NCBI RefSeq assembly: GCF_958450345.1
Contig: NC_088783.1
Coordinates: 105,457,302-105,521,301 of the forward strand
From: Calliphora vicina
Lineage: Eukaryota; Arthropoda; Insecta; Diptera; Calliphoridae
Reading direction: 5' to 3'
DNA: 64,000 bases
In this document: piece after piece, positions 1 through 10,067 of the stretch
Layout: each line of letters opens with the position of its first letter
Position numbering within the stretch: the first letter of the stretch is position 1
Position numbers and translations under genes: made by a program
Notes under the pieces: generated by a model
The model's database searches: none
What the model was told of the DNA's origin: nothing
What the model saw: the letters and a program-made list of their open reading frames with translations, nothing else

Positions 1-1060
1 AACATTTCTTTTAAAATGGAAAAAAAAGCTAAAGAAATTAACACATCAGTCATAAATTTATAAATTACTATAGTGGTCTTGGCTTAAGAGCTAAAAGTAA
101 TTATGTGAATTTCATAACTTTTTTTTGTGACTTGCAAGCAATATATTTAACACAAATGTCATAAAATATTAAAGCTTTAAGTCATTTTGAATAGTTTGTA
201 GTTAAAACGTCATTAAGAGTCTTAGGTTTTTTAAAAAAAATAAAACAGAATGTTCAAGCAGTAGTTTTCTTTTGTTGGGTATTATTATCATTACTAAAAT
301 TGATTACTATTTATTGCATTTAAACAATTGCAAAAACAATAAAAAGTTTAATAACCTTAAGTTTTGTTTTGTTTAAACAATAAATTATATATATTTTTTG
401 TATTCAGTACAAAACTAGCAAAGTAGTTGTAAACTTCACGTACCTATTGATTTACGTACTTAGACAAGTACGCAAAACTAACAAATGCTTTCATAACAAG
501 GAGAGAGGGAGATAGAGAGAGTGAGGAAACCTAAGAGCAGAGTGTTTGTAGGTAAATAATTGTGTATTTGCTGTTGTTAGGTAACCGTTATTTGTTATTA
601 ATAGATTTTAATGAATTGAATAGACAATTATTAAATGATTTGTCAAGTGTTTGATTTTATTAATGAATTTAAACGAATTTACAGCAATTTAATTTATTTT
701 AGGGTTGAAAACTAAACAAATATTTTAACTAGAATTGAAACTAGCTTGAATTATAGAAAATTCACAAATTGTGAACAGTTTTTTTGCATTTAACTTTTAT
801 ATAATTCAATTTCCTTGGCCATCATCCCCTTTATGAACCACTAGTAAGCAAACAAGTGCCCTGTAAACAGTAACTGTAACGTTAACTGTTACAGTTTGAC
901 GTTTTTGTGTCGTTGCTGTTATTAATGTTGCTGTCTTAATCCAATGCCAATGAACTTGAGAATATTTATCAGTTATAATAACAACAATGAAACGTATATA
1001 AGTACATATTTATATATTTATTTACATTAAACAAAGTGTGTAATATAATTACAGTAATGA
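1..1060. other. AT-rich non-coding DNA
   Basis: No convincing coding region. It holds A/T homopolymers, a short GA-rich stretch near 500-525 and a small inverted repeat (AACTGTAAC at 872-880 against GTTACAGTT at 888-896, 7-base loop). Nothing else recognisable is seen. Confidence 0.6.
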
Positions 1061-1380
1061 CCCAGCAGTTCTAGGAGACTCTACCAAACTAGCGATTTGT
1101 CCTATCATTTAGGGTGACAACTAGTTACGTAACTAGCTACTTGACTAAGCAGGGGGGGGGGGTCAATTGATCCTTTTGGATTACAATGAGACTATCTGAT
1201 AGCTGGTCCAAAGTAGTTAATGAATTGGATTCCCATACCGATTACATAGAGTCAGTTAACTTACTAGCTACCTAACTGGTTATTTGATCAGCTACAGAAC
1301 TAGTTATTTTAACAAGTAGGGGTGCTAATTGGCATCAAGTAGCCTGTTAAAAAGATATATCATGGCCAGTCCAACAACCG
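1060..1380. repeat. degenerate CTAGTTA/CTAGCTAC-rich repeat
   Basis: Variants of ACTAGTTA, CTAGCTAC and GTTAACT recur, for example ACTAGTTACGTAACTAGCTA near 1120. A run of 11 G lies at 1152-1162. The segment abuts the ~245-bp tandem array and may be a diverged edge of it. No coding signal is seen. Confidence 0.45.
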
Positions 1381-1399
1381 ATTGCTTGTAAATAAACCT

Positions 1400-3125
1400 T
1401 TCTCCCATAACTCTCCAATAGATTAAGTCTTAAGTGCAATACAAAATAAACATTTGAAGTGACTATTCTCTCGGTTACTTAGAGACACTAAATTGACAAT
1501 TGACTTCACACTAGGTTATATGGTATCTCAGAATACTTAAGCAAAAAGGAAATAAACTGTATAAAACCAGGAATTGCTTAAAAAAAGTGCAGTACAAAAT
1601 AAATGGTTGAATTGACTACACTATGGATTACTTAGAGACACTTAGGTGACAATTGTCTTCTAGCTAGATTACCAGGGATGTATAAAGTAACCAATTGACT
1701 TATTTCTTCACTACAAAAGGCACATACGTGTCAAATGACCAAAAATATATGAAATGGAGTCAGTCTAGTGATCAGACATTAGTGACAATTACTAGGGTTC
1801 TATAAGTCGATTGTTCGATTGTTCGAACAATCGACTTTTTGAAAAAAGTCGAAGTCGACTTTTTGGTCGGAAAGTCGGAAATAGTCTAAAAAAGTCGAAA
1901 AGTCGACTTACTAAAAAGTCGAAAGTTCGAAAAGTCGACTTTTTAAAAAACGGAAAAAGTCGAAAGCTCGAAAAGTCAATTTTTTGTTTCAGCTATAGAA
2001 CCCTAACAATTACTGTGTAATAGGGATACATTGACTACTTGCTTAACTGCTGGGAAGTGCAATACAAAATAAACGGTTAAAGCGACTACTTTACAGATTA
2101 CTTAGAGACACTTAGGTGACAATTGTCTTCTCGATAGATTACCAGGGATGTATAAAGTAAACAATTGACTTTTTTCAGCACATACGTGCCAAATGACCCA
2201 AAATATATGAAATGGAGTCAGCCAAGTGATCAGACAGTAGTGACAATTACTGTATATAAGGGATACATTAACTACTTGCTTAACTGCTGGGTATATCAAC
2301 CCAATTTGTATAAAACCAGTTTGTATTACTCACAAACAAGTGATTACACTATAGGTTACTTAGAGACACTTAAGTGACAATTGTCTTTTCGCTAGATTAC
2401 CAGAGATATATAAAGTAACCAATTGACTTCTTTCTGCATTACAAAAAAGCACATACGTGTCAAATAAATCAAAATAGATAAATTGATGTACGTAGTGACA
2501 ATAAGGGATACATTGTCATGTCTATAAAAGATACTGGGAAGTGCAATACAAAATAAACGGTAAAGGGACTACTTTGTAGATTACTTAGAGATACTTAGGT
2601 GACAATTGTCTTCACTGTTGATTACCAGGGATGTATAAAGTAACCAATTGACTTCTCTCTGCATTATAAAGAGCGCATACATGTCAAATGACCCAAAATA
2701 GATAAATTAGAGTCAGCCAAGTGATCAGACATTAGTGACAATTACTGTCTATAAGGGATACATTGACTATTTGCTTAACTGGTGGGTATATCAACATAAA
2801 CGGTTAAAGTGACTACTTCACAGATTACTTAGAGACACTTAAGTGACAATTGTCTTCTCGTTAGATTACCTGGGATGTATAAAGTAACCAATTGACTCCT
2901 CTCTGCACTACAAAAAGCACATTCATGCCAAATGACCCAAAATATATGAAATGGAGTCAGCCAAATGATGTATAAAGTAACCCATTGACTTCTTTCTGCA
3001 CTACAAAAAGCACATACATGCTAAATGATCCAATATATTTGAATTGGAGTCAGCCTATTAAACAGATATTAGTGACAATTACTGTTTAAAATGGATACAT
3101 TGACTAGTTGCTTTACTGCAGGGCA
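1400..3125 (+). repeat. tandem repeat, unit about 245 bp
   Basis: The phrase CTTAGAGACACTTAGGTGAC and its variants recur at about 1631, 2101, 2359, 2584 and 2828. Each copy is followed by ACAATTGTCTTCT, a GATTACCAGGGATGTATAAA segment, CAAATGACCCAAAATA and GTGACAATTACTG. Spacing is 225-258 bp once the 221 bp added by the nested MITE are removed. Edges are worn, with a shorter degenerate unit near 1475 and a partial one after 2900. Short ORFs inside are accidental. Confidence 0.85.
1793..2005. mobile_element. hAT-type MITE (213 bp), 8-bp target duplication
   Basis: A perfect 12-bp terminal inverted repeat, TAGGGTTCTATA at 1793-1804 against TATAGAACCCTA at 1994-2005, is flanked by an exact 8-bp duplication ACAATTAC (1785-1792 and 2006-2013). 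Eight-base duplications and a TAGGG/CAGGG start are hallmarks of the hAT superfamily. The interior is built of many AAGTCGA/TCGACTT motifs in both orientations, which could be subterminal transposase-binding repeats. Uninterrupted sister units of the surrounding tandem repeat (about 2240 and 2730) show the empty site GTGACAATTACTG. It has no transposase and is nonautonomous. The small ORF inside is a by-product of the motif repetition. Confidence 0.9.
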
Positions 3126-3398
3126 GCACAAACAAATTATAAATGTAAATTCACACATGTAAATAAATATAAATGTGTGAATCCGCGTAATACAATGTAA
3201 AGTAATTAAATGAGTAATAATTAATTACATGTAAATAAGAATTTTTTTTTGTTTTGTATAAAATTTTAATAAATGTAATTGTTTTTTAATGCTGGCCTTT
3301 TAATTTTATTTAAATAAGATTTACAAAAGAAATGTAAATGCTGGCTAAATGTTTTTATTTAATAAATATTTGCATTTAAAGCAAAGGTGTTGATATCT
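3126..3398. other. AT-rich spacer
   Basis: Low-complexity AT-rich DNA with one 10-bp inverted repeat, ATTCACACAT at 3149-3158 against ATGTGTGAAT at 3173-3182. No coding signal. Confidence 0.6.
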
Positions 3399-3402
3399 TT
3401 AA

Positions 3403-3880
3403 CCCTCTAACCCACAAGAGTGCCTCAAGGCATGCATTACAAAACCCCCATTATCATAAAAAGTATTTATAATTTATTTTTTAAACAGATTTGTTAACAT
3501 TTCCCTCGAAGATCGAAATGCATTCTGACTTTTAGTTTTTGTTCTGTCAGCTGTTTTGTGAGTGATGTCATAATTTTAGCATGTGAAATTTTGTGTGTCA
3601 TTTTTTTTTAAATCAAAGTTTTACTAACTTTTAGTCACCCGATCTATTCGATATATTTTTTATTAGTTCTTCAATAAAATCGTATCATAATTATTGTTTT
3701 TTACACCTAAACTGGCAACAATGGCCTGAGGCACTCTTCACCTTTTTGCACCTGGTTCCTAAACTTAATTTGCAAATTAGTTTCTGATGGCTGTTCTGAG
3801 TTTATTGGGTCATAATTACCTTAAAAAAAATTATTCGACAACTTTTTTTTTTCGATTTTTAAAGTTTGCAGGTTAGAGGG
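3403..3880. mobile_element. piggyBac-like MITE (478 bp) in TTAA
   Basis: The segment starts with CCCTCTAACC (3403-3412), ends with GGTTAGAGGG (3871-3880) and is bounded by TTAA on both sides (3399-3402, 3881-3884). A CCC-starting terminal repeat at a duplicated TTAA is the signature of the piggyBac superfamily. A second, subterminal inverted repeat exists: AAGAGTGCCTCAAGGC at 3416-3431, 3 bp inside the left end, against GCCTGAGGCACTCTT at 3724-3738. The same arrangement, with a 3-bp left spacer and a longer right spacer, is known from piggyBac itself. There is no transposase ORF, so it is nonautonomous. Confidence 0.85.
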
Positions 3881-3984
3881 TTAATAAATTTGCAGAGTAC
3901 TTTAAGTTTAATTATTTAAACAAAGAAAGGAACTCAGTATCCAAAACGAAATGCCCAAAAAATTTTATGATTTCGCATCTTTTC

Positions 3985-5135
3985 AGTCAAAAAATTATGG
4001 CCTCCTTCTCCAGCCCTTTTTTAGCAAATCGTAGTCTACAAAGGAAATAAGTAAATTAGAAAATGCAACTAGAAGAATCGCTTTCCTAATTTCAGCAAAG
4101 CATATTCCATTGTAGGATCGGTAGAACAGTGAAGCACAACCCACATTACGACGATGTTCCAGTGAATCAATAGAGCTGGATACCCTACTGTCACCGATAA
4201 GCACCTTCTATATGCGGTCGAGTAACTCCAAAATAGGTGTCGAAGCTTCAGGGCATACTTGAGAGTTGTATTCCATTTTGGTGTTGTAAATAGTATCAGA
4301 TAGAGTTCAGATGGAGTGAAGTACTTCCTACACCATTTTAGAAAAACAAGGTACTTGAATGCTTCTTTCGACACTTGAAAAATGTAGTTTGTCCTGCGTA
4401 CATCTCATTGAATACCCATGCTTAGAACATCAAGAGCTTCTGATTCTTTAATATTTACACCAGCAGATGGAGCAACTTGATCTGTCGTGCGTTTGTGTCT
4501 TGCGTGCATTAAAATCCACTCTATTCCCACAACCCCCATAGATTGTCACAAGATCTTGACTAAGCTTCTTGTTTTCCATCATTGTCCCAGTCTCCGATAG
4601 GCTTGGTCTACAATTGAATGAATATGAATGGCAAATATTGCTGTCAACTGCAAAACAAATGGATAAGCTTGGAAGTTTGATGTAGAAGGTCGTTTAGAAA
4701 GATAATCAAAAGAGTAAGAGAAAGGATGGAGCCTTGCGGTACCCCTAAATTGAACTCGTTATATTCGATCTCTGATAAAGCTCAATATAAATCGAGAAAC
4801 GTTATTACCGACACCAAAAGCAATAAGTTTTGATAAAAGCGCACCATGCCAAACCCTATCTTACGCCTTAGAAATATCTAGAGCCACCAATTTACTTTCG
4901 CCAAAACGGTGAAGGGAACGACACCATTTTTGTGATAGGAAGGCCAGCAAGTCCCTCCTCTACAAAAGCCACACTGGCTTTCGCTGACGGTGAGCATATT
5001 TAACAAGTTGGTAGTTAACCATACTCTCCATAACTTTAGAAAGTGCAGAACAAAATTGCTATTGGGCAATAATTTTCAGGATTGTTATCCTCTCCCTTTT
5101 TAGGAATTGGCGTTACATTAGCAACCTTCCAACAT
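3985..5135 (-). mobile_element. CR1/Jockey-like LINE relic, copy A
   Basis: Read on the minus strand this is the 3' half of a non-LTR retrotransposon reverse transcriptase, broken by many stops and shifts. Recognisable pieces, in order, are a GFxRGG segment (about 5000-4960), a GVPQGS motif in the reverse complement near 4745-4725, and a C-terminal thumb-like segment with DSRVSSSIDSLEHRRNV at about 4200-4150. Copy B at 23.7-25.1 kb on plus reads the same order with very similar DNA, so the two are one family in opposite orientation. The left edge at ~3985 is the LINE 3' end. The right edge abuts another LINE at ~5135. The clade call rests on the C-terminal signature and is uncertain between CR1 and Jockey. 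Not functional. Confidence 0.8.
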
Positions 5136-6275
5136 ACAGCGAAGTTAGAATACCAGACGAAATTCTACAAGCTGACATCGAAACCTCAGCTGAACCTCTA
5201 TAAACTCACATCCCATCAGTCTGGTAGGAAGAGAGCTAGCCTCCAGACTTAATTGAAAAGTTACCAAAAAGTAGCAATTTGAAAAATGGCAACACCTAGA
5301 AAGGAAGTAATCTGCTTAACACAATATACAAGATACTGGCAGTCATAATACACAATCTGCGAGATGAACAGGCAGGTTTTCGACCAAATAGAAGCTGCTC
5401 AAGTCAGGCCAATACTCTACGCATTATAATAGAGCAATCGATAGAATGACGTACCCCCCTGTATCTACAGTTCATAGACTTCAAGAAAGCCTTGGATATC
5501 GTCAGACGAACTGCCATATGGAAATCATTGAGTAGGAAGGGAGTACACAAGAAAATAATTCGAATCATCAGAACTATTTACGAGGATGTAGAACTCTCAG
5601 TTCTTCATAACGGGACCATCAGTCAACCATTTCATGCTAACGCTGGAGTAAAACAAGGATGCCCTTTATCGCCTCAACTATTCACCATCGTGGTGGATGA
5701 TATAATAAGCGAAGTCTGTTTAGAGAGAAGAGAAATTATATGGAGTCTCTCATGCCAACTTGAGGATTTGGATTATGCGGATGATGCAAGCAACAGGCTC
5801 AACAGATAGAGAGCGGCATTTGGGCGACTGCATTCAGTATGAGAAACTCGCAAATATCCAGAACCAAACTCAGAATATTCAACGTTGTACGGCAGTGAAA
5901 CCTGATTAATATCAAGCACAATCATGCAAAACTTACAGGTATTCGTTAAAAAGTGCCTTAGAATCATATGCAGAATATTCTGGCCCAACACCACCAGCAA
6001 CACGGATATATGGAACTGTGGAACCCATGAGAAATCAAACGCAGAAAATGGACGTGGATCGGTCATACTATCAGGAAGATGGCTGATGGCATTACAAGGA
6101 TGGCGCTAGAGTGGAATCCCCAAGGCTCAAGAAGTCGTGGTAGACACAAGAACACCTGGAAGCGCACAATACTTCAAGAACTAAGGAGGAAAGTCGTGAA
6201 AACAACAGCAGCAAACCGAGTAAGATGGAGATGCTTTGTGAAAGCTGTATGCTTCCAAGAGGGGTAATGGAGAAA
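5135..6275 (+). mobile_element. RTE-like LINE relic, copy 1
   Basis: A 5'-truncated reverse transcriptase that begins mid-palm with an ADIETSAE segment (about 5170). It continues through DEQAGFRPNRSC (~5365), a decayed DFKKALD catalytic region (~5480), AGVKQGCPLSP (~5645) and LDYADDA (~5770). A 105-residue open stretch covers 5492-5809. Compared with copy 2 (8.7 kb), about 190 bp after the YADD box are deleted. The remainder reads CLRIICRIFWPNT and ends with the typical tail EWNPQGSRSRGR..NTWKR (open frame 6079-6267). Both catalytic Asp residues of YADD are present but the frame is broken elsewhere. Placing the family in the RTE clade is my inference from the tail and palm motifs. Confidence 0.85.
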
Positions 6276-6371
6276 ACAAAAATATATCTCGGATAGACAT
6301 ATATGGAATTAAAGGTATTTCAAATTGTTTTCCAAGGAGTTGTAACGCAACTTAGCAATTTGAATCGGTAA

Positions 6372-7260
6372 TTAATCAATTTCGGAAGACTCAAATTCCA
6401 GAGATATTTGGTGGTATGGGCAAATTGTTCTTCGACTTGTCTGTACCCAAAACCGATTAGATGTCTGAAATCCGGCATTAATTGTGTTAAGCTTATTTAA
6501 GTAATAAACCAAACAGAGCAATACAAAACACTCCTGCGAAGTTGTCACACAATTGCGTTTGCGCACAAACGCAAGACCGATCTTGCGGAAAATGGAAACC
6601 CCTTAGCCATTTGAGATGCCTAAGGCTTCCACAATCTCTCGCACTTTCAATCTCCAATCTGTTTTGGGTGTATAGACCTCAACTGGGCGTTCAGAACGTT
6701 CAGGAGCCAACTGACAGACCAATCTTCCGGAAAGCTTTCTCATGCCCAAGTGATCATTCAAAATGTTTACCACTGAACCATTTCAGATGACTATGGCTTC
6801 CACAATCTCTTGCACTTTCAATCTTCGATCGGTCAACACCATATCTTGAATTTTTCAATTGTTTTGGGTGTATAGACCTCAACTGGGCGTTCATATTGTT
6901 CAGGAGCCAACTGACAGACCCATCTTCCGGAAAGCTTTCTCATACACAAATGATCATTCAAAATGGAAACCTCTTAGCCATTTGAGATGCCTATGAATTC
7001 CACAATCTCTTGCACTTTCAATCTCCAATCGGTCAACATCATATTGAGATTTGTTTCTATTGTTTCTGGTGTAGAGACCTCAATTGGGCTTCCAGAACGT
7101 TCTTTTTTACCATTGAAATTGATGATGCAGAGTTCCCATAGTATTTTCAAGCTAAGCACACGAAATTCCCTTCTTTCAATTTTCTCCTCAAGTCACCCGG
7201 TAGTCTACTATCAATGGCTGTCAAATACAAACTAAATGACGCAGCTTGTTCAAATTTAGA
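6372..7260 (-). mobile_element. mariner transposase relic with repeated DNA-binding segment
   Basis: On the minus strand the region encodes pieces of a mariner transposase N-terminal half. IEVSTPETIE..NMMLTDWR is followed by LKVQEIVEFIGISNG (about 7100-6975), then ILNDHL.MRK, then a KRNCVTTSQECF segment near 6566. The helix-turn-helix segment is present three times in tandem: the phrase TTCCACAATCTCT on plus recurs at 6627, 6798 and 6998, spaced 171 and 200 bp. The D,D34D catalytic part is not seen. Stops between units show that it is dead. A normal mariner transposase of about 345 residues has this segment once. Confidence 0.75.
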
Positions 7261-7261
7261 C

Positions 7262-8640
7262 AGGAATCAGCTGACAGATTGCTGTTGAGAGGAGCAGTGT
7301 TTCCCTTTTAGTTAAGAGACGGGAAATTCAAAAAGTCACGGATTTATTTTACACAACTTAAAAATGAATTAAACAAACACGTTTTATTTACCTATTTAAT
7401 TTCGTATTATTATAAACAAAAACCCCCAAAAAACTTAAATTTTATCGACTTTACTAAAACTAAGTTACGAAAAAGTTACTGTTTTTTTTTTTGCCAACTA
7501 AAATCAAGTACAATGTCCGGCCATTGACTCCATTTTCATTTTGTACATATAAACATAGGAGTAAGTATTATGTATGGCAACAGAAAAAAAAAATCAGCAA
7601 GTAAGCAAATTAAAATTTTGTAATTTTCAGTTTTTTTTTTTTGCTTCGCATTTTATATGGAAAAGAACAGGGGAAAAACAAAATGAAAAATTTTTTATAT
7701 AAAAAAAAGAATAAAATACAATATTTTGCTGACGTTGAAAAAACAGAAAAAAAATTATGCAAAAAAACATTTTGAAATGGAGTGGGTGCAGCTGATAGTG
7801 GAAAACCATACATGGATTATAAATGTGGTAAAAACACATGGATTCGTAAACATAAATACATTTATGTTTATGCAATTATAATGACAATTGCAAATTATTT
7901 ACACAAATAAAGGAATAATTAAAAAAAAACTATGTGAGCACCTGCTGCATAAGCTGCTTTTGAGGGCAAAATTCTTGAATTTATGACAGAAAAAAAAAGT
8001 CATAATTTATTAAAGAAACTTCCTCGGATCCATTTGGTGGGGAAAACCTACATTACTTCCTTAGCTGTTAAAGTATTTTTAAACAATTTTATCAAGTTGT
8101 AAAACTGGGAATTTAAGCTTCATTAATTTAGGTTTTTATTCTTCCATCTTTATTGTTGAAAACTAGAGCTGTTTAGTAGACAAAAGATTATGAAATCTAT
8201 TAAACTTTCCTTCTCAATTAAACTAATATTAACATCAGCTTAACTATGTAGCTACAGTTTACTTAAACCTCGTTTAAACTAAAGCAGTAGTCGGCATTCG
8301 TAGTCACCAGGGGCATTACTTGCAATTGAACATTAGCCTCCAATTGAAATTCATATTACCCAAGTTTCAGCCACAAAAGGCCTAATACATAATTTGTTTT
8401 GTATTACACAAACACGTATTTAATTATAATTTCTTTAAAATTTTCCATTATTTTTGCTCCAAAAATAATAACAAAAAGTTCATTGAACTCTGTTCGAGTG
8501 AAATATTTTGCCTTAGATTTTGTTTACCAACACAAAATTTGTGCTAAACAAGAAATGAAATGGGAAATGAAATGGAACAGAACAGAACAGAATAGTAAAT
8601 AAAATTCTTAGGATAGACACTGTCACACGCACTAACGTTG
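7262..8640. other. AT-rich non-coding DNA
   Basis: No coding or transposon signature recognised. Homopolymer A/T tracts abound. Short ORFs at 7610-7875 are lysine/phenylalanine-rich low-complexity readings. An IR-1 palindrome is annotated separately at 8477-8489. Confidence 0.55.
8477..8489. promoter_or_regulatory. IR-1 nuclear-receptor-type palindrome
   Basis: AGTTCATTGAACT is a perfect inverted repeat of AGTTCA with a one-base spacer, the geometry of insect ecdysone-receptor/USP response elements. Function is not shown. The same box occurs at 15364 and 31185. Confidence 0.25.
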
Positions 8641-8689
8641 GTTAATGGATTCTTTATTGGTTTGTTGGAGAGGGATTGAAGGAGTGAAT

Positions 8690-10065
8690 TCATTTAGTGG
8701 AAGTAATTTGTATTGCTGAACTTCTACGATCGTTAAGTTATCGACTTGGAAGATTTCAACAACTGGGAAGGCTTCAAAGTAAAGTGGAAAACAATCTAGG
8801 AGATGAACAGGCAGGTTGAGGGCCAAGCAGGAGCTGTAGAATAGAACAATAACTAGAATGGCGTACTCCCCTCTACCTACTGTTCGTAGATTTCAAGAAA
8901 GCCTTCGATATCATTTGCCATATGGAAAGCATTGAGAAGAAAAAGAGTAGCCCAGAAAATAACTCGAATCTTCAGAGGGGATGCAGAACTATCAATTCTT
9001 CGTAACGGGAATATAAGTCAACCATTTCTTACAAATGCTGGAGTAAAAAAATAATGGAAGGACCCCTGCTATTCCCTATACTGCTGGATGACATCATGAA
9101 CGAAATCTGTTCAGAGAGAAGAGGAATAACATGGAGTCTCTCACGTCAACTCGAGGATTTGGATTATGCGGACTATACTCTCGCCCAAGATATCCAACAT
9201 GCAAGCAAAAATAGAAGATTTGGAAAGATTAGCACGCAAAGTTGGATTTGAGTTAAGCAAAACTATGAGAATCAACAACATTAGCATCGTTAACATCAAG
9301 CTACAAGACAAACCTGTTGAATAAGTAGAAAGCTTCTTCTTCTAACTAGGAAGTACGGTGTCAACGATTGGCAGCGCTGAAACAGACGTAAATAACAGGC
9401 TCAATAAAGCGAGAGCGGCATTCGGAAGACTACAACCAGTATGAAGAAACTCACAAATATCCAGACGAATCGAGCTTAGAATATTCAATGCGTTTCTAAA
9501 GTTGTACGGAAGTGAAACTTGGTTAGTTTCGAACACCATCAAGCAAAAACTGCAGGTATTCATCAACAAGTGCCTGAGAATCATATGCAGCCCAATTATG
9601 AATAAAAAAATTCCCCGGGAGTTATTTCCCATTGAATTTGAATAGGAAAAATGGGAAAAGGGAAAAAACTCCCGGAGAATTTATATTCATAATTGGGCTG
9701 ATGGAGAATATTCTCTACCTAACAACATCAGCAACACAAATCTCTGGAACCTTACCAACGAGGAAACCCTAGTAACACAAATAAAACGTAGGAAATAGAG
9801 ATGGATCGGCCATACTATCAGAAGGAATCCTGACAGTATAACAAGGATGACGCTAGAGTGGAATCCTCAAGGCTCAAGAAGCCGTGGTCGGCCAAAGAAT
9901 ACAGGGAGACGTACGTTACTCCAAGGACTAGGACATGGGAAGGTGCGTAAACAACTGCAACAAAACGTGTAAGAAGGAGATGCTTTGTGTAAAACATATG
10001 CTCCCAAGAGCTTCAGGAACTTTATTCGTCTTCTTCTTGATTCAGCCCTCAGGGGATGGCCTCTA
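8690..10065 (+). mobile_element. RTE-like LINE relic, copy 2
   Basis: The same family as copy 1 but more decayed, with the post-YADD region retained. Readable pieces are NNWEGF (~8755), DEQAG (~8800), a decayed VDFKKAFDI (~8885), a short ORF at 9054-9251 with LEDLDYADY (second Asp of YADD changed), a LGS segment near 9348, and an NRLNKARAAFG-like region at ~9390. The tail near 9850-9900 matches EWNPQGSRSRGRPKN. The relic is interrupted by a 113-bp MITE at 9588-9700. In copy 1 the corresponding site is uninterrupted. It abuts a minus-strand CR1/Jockey-like relic on the right. Confidence 0.8.
9588..9700. mobile_element. palindromic MITE (113 bp), 3-bp target duplication
   Basis: CAGCCCAATTATGAATA at the left end is matched by the reverse complement of TATTCATAATTGGGCTG at the right, and the pairing continues through CCCGGGAG/CTCCCGG. 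It sits in the LINE sequence CATATG..GAGAATATT with ATG on both sides (9585-9587, 9701-9703). LINE copy 1 carries the unfilled sequence ATATGCAGAATATTC. A sister copy is at 35676-35785. A 3-bp duplication would fit PIF/Harbinger-like elements among others; the superfamily is not settled. Confidence 0.8.
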
Positions 10066-10067
10066 CT

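Noticed and set aside
872..896. Small hairpin as a microRNA precursor
   Set aside because: A 9-bp stem with a 7-base loop is too short for a pre-miRNA.
1811..2020. 69-codon Lys/Arg/Ser-rich ORF
   Set aside because: It lies inside the hAT MITE and is a translation of repeated AAGTCGA motifs.
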